Shown here piece after piece: positions 27,141 through 27,379 of a stretch of DNA of 27,379 bases; the first letter of the stretch is position 1, and each line of letters starts with the position of its first letter. The notes beneath the pieces are model-generated. The model saw only the letters and a list, made by a program, of their open reading frames with translations. It was not told the origin of the DNA and searched no databases. The stretch comes from Amphimedon queenslandica (taxonomy: Eukaryota; Porifera; Demospongiae; Haplosclerida; Niphatidae). The stretch spans positions 12,071-39,449 of the forward strand of contig NW_003546534.1 in the NCBI RefSeq assembly GCF_000090795.2. The letters run 5' to 3'. The position numbers and the translations under genes are program-made.

Positions 27141-27379
27141 CACATTGCATCACTATCACAGAACACAGCTTTACAACAGCATATATCAAGCACATATGGA
27201 ATAAATGAAGACAGTATTCTTCACCAATCATTATACTTTCATGTATCAGAGGGTGTCACACCAGATATCATGCACAATGTTTTAGAAGGCTGCTTGCAGT
27301 ACGAGATGAAAGAAATGTTAAAAATATTCATATCAAACAAAATTATAAGCCACTCTGATTTCAACCATGCCATACAGTC
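27141..27379 (+). CDS. Same gene, exon 6, runs off the window
   Basis: It begins after TTTCACAG with a 65-base intron upstream, phase 0, and is open to the last base. It reads HIASLSQNTALQQHISSTYG and later LYFHVSEGVTPDIMHNVLEG, then CLQYEMKEMLKIFI. The motif PDIMHNVLEG corresponds to a highly conserved 'PPDxxHDxxEG' block of the family; here the Asp after His is Asn. The gene continues to the right. Its good preservation contrasts with all other genes in the window. Confidence 0.75.

Overview
This is eukaryotic, almost certainly metazoan, DNA. It is AT-rich, shows no bacterial operon structure, and its coding pieces are short exons joined by GT-AG introns (several only about 40-65 bases long). 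The small introns, the abundance of the palindromic word TACATGTA, and the mix of transposon-related gene families suggest a demosponge-like or other early-branching animal. That assignment is inference, not proof. No intact single-copy housekeeping gene, tRNA, rRNA or CRISPR array was found. Nearly everything recognisable is a mobile element or the decayed copy of a multicopy, transposon-associated gene.

Left part (1-7.8 kb, + strand): the end of an unknown ORF (2-133); a decaying multi-exon unknown gene (886-3255); a RecQ-like helicase relic (3290-5210) split by a ~0.83 kb repeat that carries a long foldback (4017-4851); a small TIR element with a 4-bp duplication (5428-5668); gag-like or unknown coding scraps (5995-6934); and a second copy of the 0.83 kb repeat (7091-7836).

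Middle (7.9-16 kb, - strand): an unknown decayed gene (7925-9430); a CR1/L2-like LINE with ORF1, endonuclease and reverse transcriptase, about 4.2 kb, heavily mutated (9820-14110); and a decayed gene of a second unknown family (14620-15800).

Right part (16.8-27.4 kb): a second RecQ-like pseudogene (+, 16809-19546) with a B-box-like zinc motif at its N-terminus; a second copy of the small TIR element in reverse orientation (19781-20005); then a nested structure. A hAT-like transposase relic (-) is split into 23640-23165 and 20499-20105 by a 2.6 kb TA-flanked TIR element (20574-23160). That element contains a pogo/DDE_1-like transposase relic (+) and, convergent to it, a relic with a HIRAN-like region followed by an Ulp1-like cysteine protease (-). 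After this come an unknown + strand relic (23806-24535), tandem repeats, and the best-preserved gene of the window: a multi-exon gene (25278 to beyond 27379) of a multicopy animal family that looks transposon-derived. It has consistent intron phases and only two apparent frameshifts.

The genes do not form a pathway. The window reads as a graveyard of nested selfish elements. The most interesting object is the two-gene TIR element at 20574-23160. Family names rest on motifs read by eye and on memory of the families; no search was run.
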